From Prochilodus magdalenae (lineage: Eukaryota > Chordata > Actinopteri > Characiformes > Prochilodontidae), in the NCBI GenBank assembly GCA_024036415.1, contig JAMWET010001940.1, positions 803,501-867,500 of the forward strand: a stretch of DNA of 64,000 bases, read 5' to 3'. Position numbers and translations under genes: made by a program. Numbering within the stretch: position 1 is the stretch's first letter; each line of letters opens with the position of its first letter. The notes beneath the pieces are model-generated. The model was not told the origin of the DNA. It worked only from the letters and a program-made list of their open reading frames with translations, and searched no databases. This document shows positions 60,601 to 64,000 of the stretch, in pieces.

Positions 60601-62195
60601 AGCAACCCATTATCATCAATCATAGGCATCCATGAGGAATATAATTGCTCATTGAATATACTGCTTATGCAATGATGCAGTAGTCACCAGTTTTACTACT
60701 GTACACATCTTACAGTAAGACCTGCTAAAGAACAGCACCTGTTAACCTTTCTGTGTGGGAGCTGTTAGGGTCACTAACCTTTTAGACATCTAGTTCCCAT
60801 CTAGTTCACCACCACTGTGAACAATACTGGCTGTTTTTATGAACTAATTAATTTATTCATTCATTCATTTATTTATTTTACAGACTTCACTGTCTGCTGT
60901 CTCTCAGTCTCCACAACAACCTCCTGACATTCCTTCCTCAGGAGATCCTGAGCCTGGTCCACCTGCAGGAGCTCAGCCTCCGTGGCAATCCACTGGTGGT
61001 ACGCTTCATCAAGGACATGACCTATGACCCTCCATCTCTGCTCGAGTTGGCTGGTCGGACTGTCAAATCCCGGAACCTTTCTTACCTTCCAAGTGACCTG
61101 CCGGCCAACCTGTGCCACTACCTTGACATGGCCAGCAAATGTCCTAACCCCAAATGTGCAGGTAAAAGAGCATAAGAGGAACATGCATGCAACATCATTT
61201 CTTAAACAAACAATGAAATCCAAAAGCAGGCTGCTCTTTGCTCTTAAAGCCATGGTTTAGAAGAACTACCTTTTGTTTCTTAAAGAACGTATAGGTTCTT
61301 TAGTTCTAAAAATGGTTCTAGAGAGCCATTTTTGTAAGAGTTGGTGATACGCTGATGAGATAATGTTAACTGGTCTTCATGATCTTTTGTTTATTTATTT
61401 ATTCATTTATTTATATATTGATGGTTTCCCCTGCACTACCCTATCCGATCCAACTAATCATCTAACTAGCAAACACTTCGAGTTCCAGTATACGCCAGGA
61501 TAGGCACCAGGACCCCCAACTTTAGCCAGGGGTTCCTAACTTTTTTACAGTGTGGCCCTCTTTTGGATCTGCAGTATGGGGATTTAGAGTCCTCTCTTGC
61601 AGAAAAGCGCAACTGCACACATAGTGCAGAAAAAAGTGAGGTATGGTTCAGACCCCCACGCTAAGCAGACAAAGCTAATGAATTTATAGAATGTTGAAAG
61701 AGTCATGAAGAGCTGAAACATGTGTCTTCAGTGGATGCAAGTCAAAATATCTTGCATTGCTGTCATGTCTTCATCTGGATATTGTTGTTGATATCTGCAT
61801 TCAGTCATTCATAAATATCACTAAACAAACACACCCTAAGACCACTATGGTAACCCTGGGTTCCCAGTTTACATCAATCATGTAATGTACAACAAACACT
61901 GTTCAGTATTCAACACACAATATACAATATACAATGAGCATCTTTAGACCATGGCACACTACGCTAAAACCTATTTACCTGTTCTTGCCGTCCCTCTCCA
62001 GGTGTGTACTTTGACTCGTGTGTGCGTCACATCAAGTTTGTGGACTTCTGCGGAAAGTTCCGCCTGCCCCTCATGCACTACCTCTGCTCCCCAGAATGCA
62101 GTTCTCCCTGCAGCTCCAATCCACAAAGTGAGAATGAGTCGGAGGACGAGAGCAGTGTTCCTGCGGACAGGCTGCAGAGGGTGCTTTTGGGATAG
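57240..62195 (+). CDS. lrrc58: Leucine-rich repeat-containing protein 58
   Basis: Four exons (57240-57694, 60407-60535, 60884-61161, 62002-62195) join in frame to 351 residues (human about 371). About nine leucine-rich repeats follow a short N-terminus, including LEHLDLSNNSLIAMP, LESLNLSGNRFREIP, LQSLSLGGNRLKSIP, LEMLYLGGNLISSIP and LQELSLRGNPLVVRF. After the repeats come TYDPPSLLELAGRTVKSRN and a Cys-rich block (CPNPKCAGVYFDSC, FVDFCGKFRLPLMHYLCSPE, then CSSPC) that is the LRRC58 signature and may bind metal. The tail is Ser/acidic and ends RLQRVLLG. There is no signal peptide, so it is intracellular. The molecular role is poorly known; I recall recent work tying mammalian LRRC58 to ubiquitin-dependent turnover of cysteine dioxygenase, which the sequence cannot confirm. 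Adjacency to fstl1 matches the mammalian order. The a/b paralogue is not resolved. Confidence 0.97.
57695..60406 (+). other. lrrc58 intron 1
   Basis: 2.7 kb, AT-rich. No repeat or gene confidently recognised. Acceptor GGCTGTAG. Confidence 0.65.
60407..60535 (+). CDS. lrrc58: lrrc58 exon 2: two LRRs
   Basis: Encodes LEMLYLGGNLISSIPLELAN and LRYLVLCDNCIQSIPPQLS. Phase 2 at both ends. Confidence 0.96.
60536..60883 (+). other. lrrc58 intron 2
   Basis: 348 bases. The acceptor tract is an ATTC/ATTT tetranucleotide repeat ending TTTTACAG. Confidence 0.85.
60884..61161 (+). CDS. lrrc58: lrrc58 exon 3: last LRRs and post-repeat domain
   Basis: Encodes the final repeats (LLSLSLHNNLLTFLP, LQELSLRGNPLVVRF), the conserved MTYDPPSLLELAGRTVKSRN segment and CPNPKCA. 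Donor GTAAAA, phase 1. Confidence 0.96.
61162..62001 (+). other. lrrc58 intron 3
   Basis: Contains AAGAACC-type scraps (61270-61340), an ATTT-rich run (61388-61415) and a possible hAT-type end (61520-61640). Acceptor CCCTCTCCAG. Confidence 0.6.
61520..61640. repeat. Possible hAT-type transposon fragment
   Basis: CCAGGGGTTCCTAACTTTTT followed by GTGTGGCCCTC resembles a hAT terminal sequence. Compare 14868-14960. Confidence 0.3.
62002..62195 (+). CDS. lrrc58: lrrc58 exon 4: Cys-rich C-terminus
   Basis: Encodes GVYFDSCVRHIKFVDFCGKF, the MHYLCSPECSSPCSS cluster, an acidic Ser-rich stretch (SENESEDESS) and the terminal RLQRVLLG before TAG. Confidence 0.97.
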
Positions 62196-62409
62196 TCTGG
62201 TCTTCCAACTGGAGGAGGAATTCATGCTACTTCTTGTCCCATTATGCAGATTTGTGTGCAGTGTTTTATTAAAATGGGGAAAAGGCAGGAACATGTTTGG
62301 TAACAGTGTTCTGCTAGGACCATTACTGGTGAAGTGCATTTGACACAGAGCTGGTCTACTTTGTGAGTCAAGAACTCTGTAAACTAGGTCAGGAAAAAAC
62401 AACTATTGA
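62196..62409 (+). other. Start of lrrc58 3' UTR
   Basis: AT-moderate sequence with a variant polyadenylation signal ATTAAA at 62268-62273. A later AATAAA lies at 62610-62615 inside the CTAG-rich repeat. Confidence 0.5.
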
Positions 62410-62700
62410 TAATTCTTTAGCTAGTTATTAGCTAGCTATAGCTTGCTAACTTACTGTCAGCGGAAACTAACAGTTCATGTTATAATTCCTGCTAGCAAGC
62501 TAATTAACTAGCTAGTCAGTTAAAATCTGGAAGTAAGCAATTCATGTTATTATTCATTAGCTAGCTAATTAATTAGCTAGTTAACCAGGTAAGCTAAAAC
62601 TACCTTGGAAATAAACAGCTGATGTCATTATTCAAAGCTAGCTAATTAGCTAGATAACTATAGCTAGTTAAGTGGAGTCAGGTAAAACTAAGTTCATGTT
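62410..62700. repeat. CTAG-rich degenerate tandem repeat
   Basis: About three units of roughly 95-100 bases, each with TTCATGTTAT-like sequence followed by a palindromic stretch of GCTAGCTAATTAGCTAG-type words. The self-complementary blocks could fold into hairpins. Confidence 0.75.
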
Positions 62701-62744
62701 ATTACACATTTCCCCTACAATCCACATGCCTATAAAAGTGGGGC

Positions 62745-62930
62745 AGCAATACCCCTAAAAAACAACCAAAACCCCCCAAAGTAAACAAAAAAAAACCACC
62801 AACAAAATATTAGGTCTTCCAAAACGACCCCACCAACACACCTCACCCAAAAAAGAAAAACCACTAAATACACAGAGTAAAAAAACAGCTACTATTTTTT
62901 GGAGTACACACCGTTGCGATGTGATAATTT
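62745..62930. other. A/C-rich sequence of doubtful quality
   Basis: Almost only A and C with many short homopolymer runs, ending at the poly-C block. It looks like error-prone read sequence rather than ordinary fish DNA. Confidence 0.5.

Positions 62931-64000
<1,070 letters not shown>

Overview
The window is vertebrate nuclear DNA, almost certainly from a ray-finned fish and probably an otophysan teleost. This rests on split genes with GT-AG introns, an AT-rich background, very dense micro- and minisatellites, and remnants of teleost-type LINE and Tc1-like elements. The species cannot be told from the sequence alone. All four protein-coding genes lie on the + strand. Nothing bacterial, no CRISPR array and no operon is present.

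Layout. 1-8990: intergenic, AT-rich, with a decayed LINE reverse transcriptase (about 2840-3770, minus) and other repeat scraps. 9006-10175: gja8 (connexin 50, the lens fibre gap-junction protein) in one intact coding exon. 10176-13000: its 3' UTR and intergenic DNA. 13009-14584: a five-exon gene for a 108-residue single-pass membrane protein that I do not recognise. 15933-16072: a near-perfect 140-bp hairpin just upstream of fstl1. 16362-53195: fstl1 (follistatin-like 1), ten coding exons, 312 residues, with a 19.8-kb intron 2 and three unrelated large minisatellites in introns 3, 4 and 5. 54285-54652: a 33/99-bp tandem repeat that stays open in one frame. 54840-56740: a cluster of interspersed repeats. 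57240-62195: lrrc58 in four exons, 351 residues. 62410-62700: a CTAG-rich degenerate tandem repeat. 62931-64000: more than 1 kb of almost pure C at the window edge, most likely an assembly or read artefact.

The genes do not form a pathway. Connexin 50 couples lens fibre cells. FSTL1 is a secreted SPARC/follistatin-family glycoprotein. LRRC58 is an intracellular leucine-rich-repeat protein with a Cys-rich tail. fstl1 and lrrc58 are neighbours in mammals too, so that pair looks like ancestral linkage, whereas human GJA8 lies on a different chromosome. Exon boundaries were read by eye from splice sites, reading frame and remembered family features, with no alignments run. The most unusual items are the unidentified small membrane protein gene, the promoter-proximal hairpin and the run of minisatellites in fstl1. 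I found no convincing new multi-gene system.
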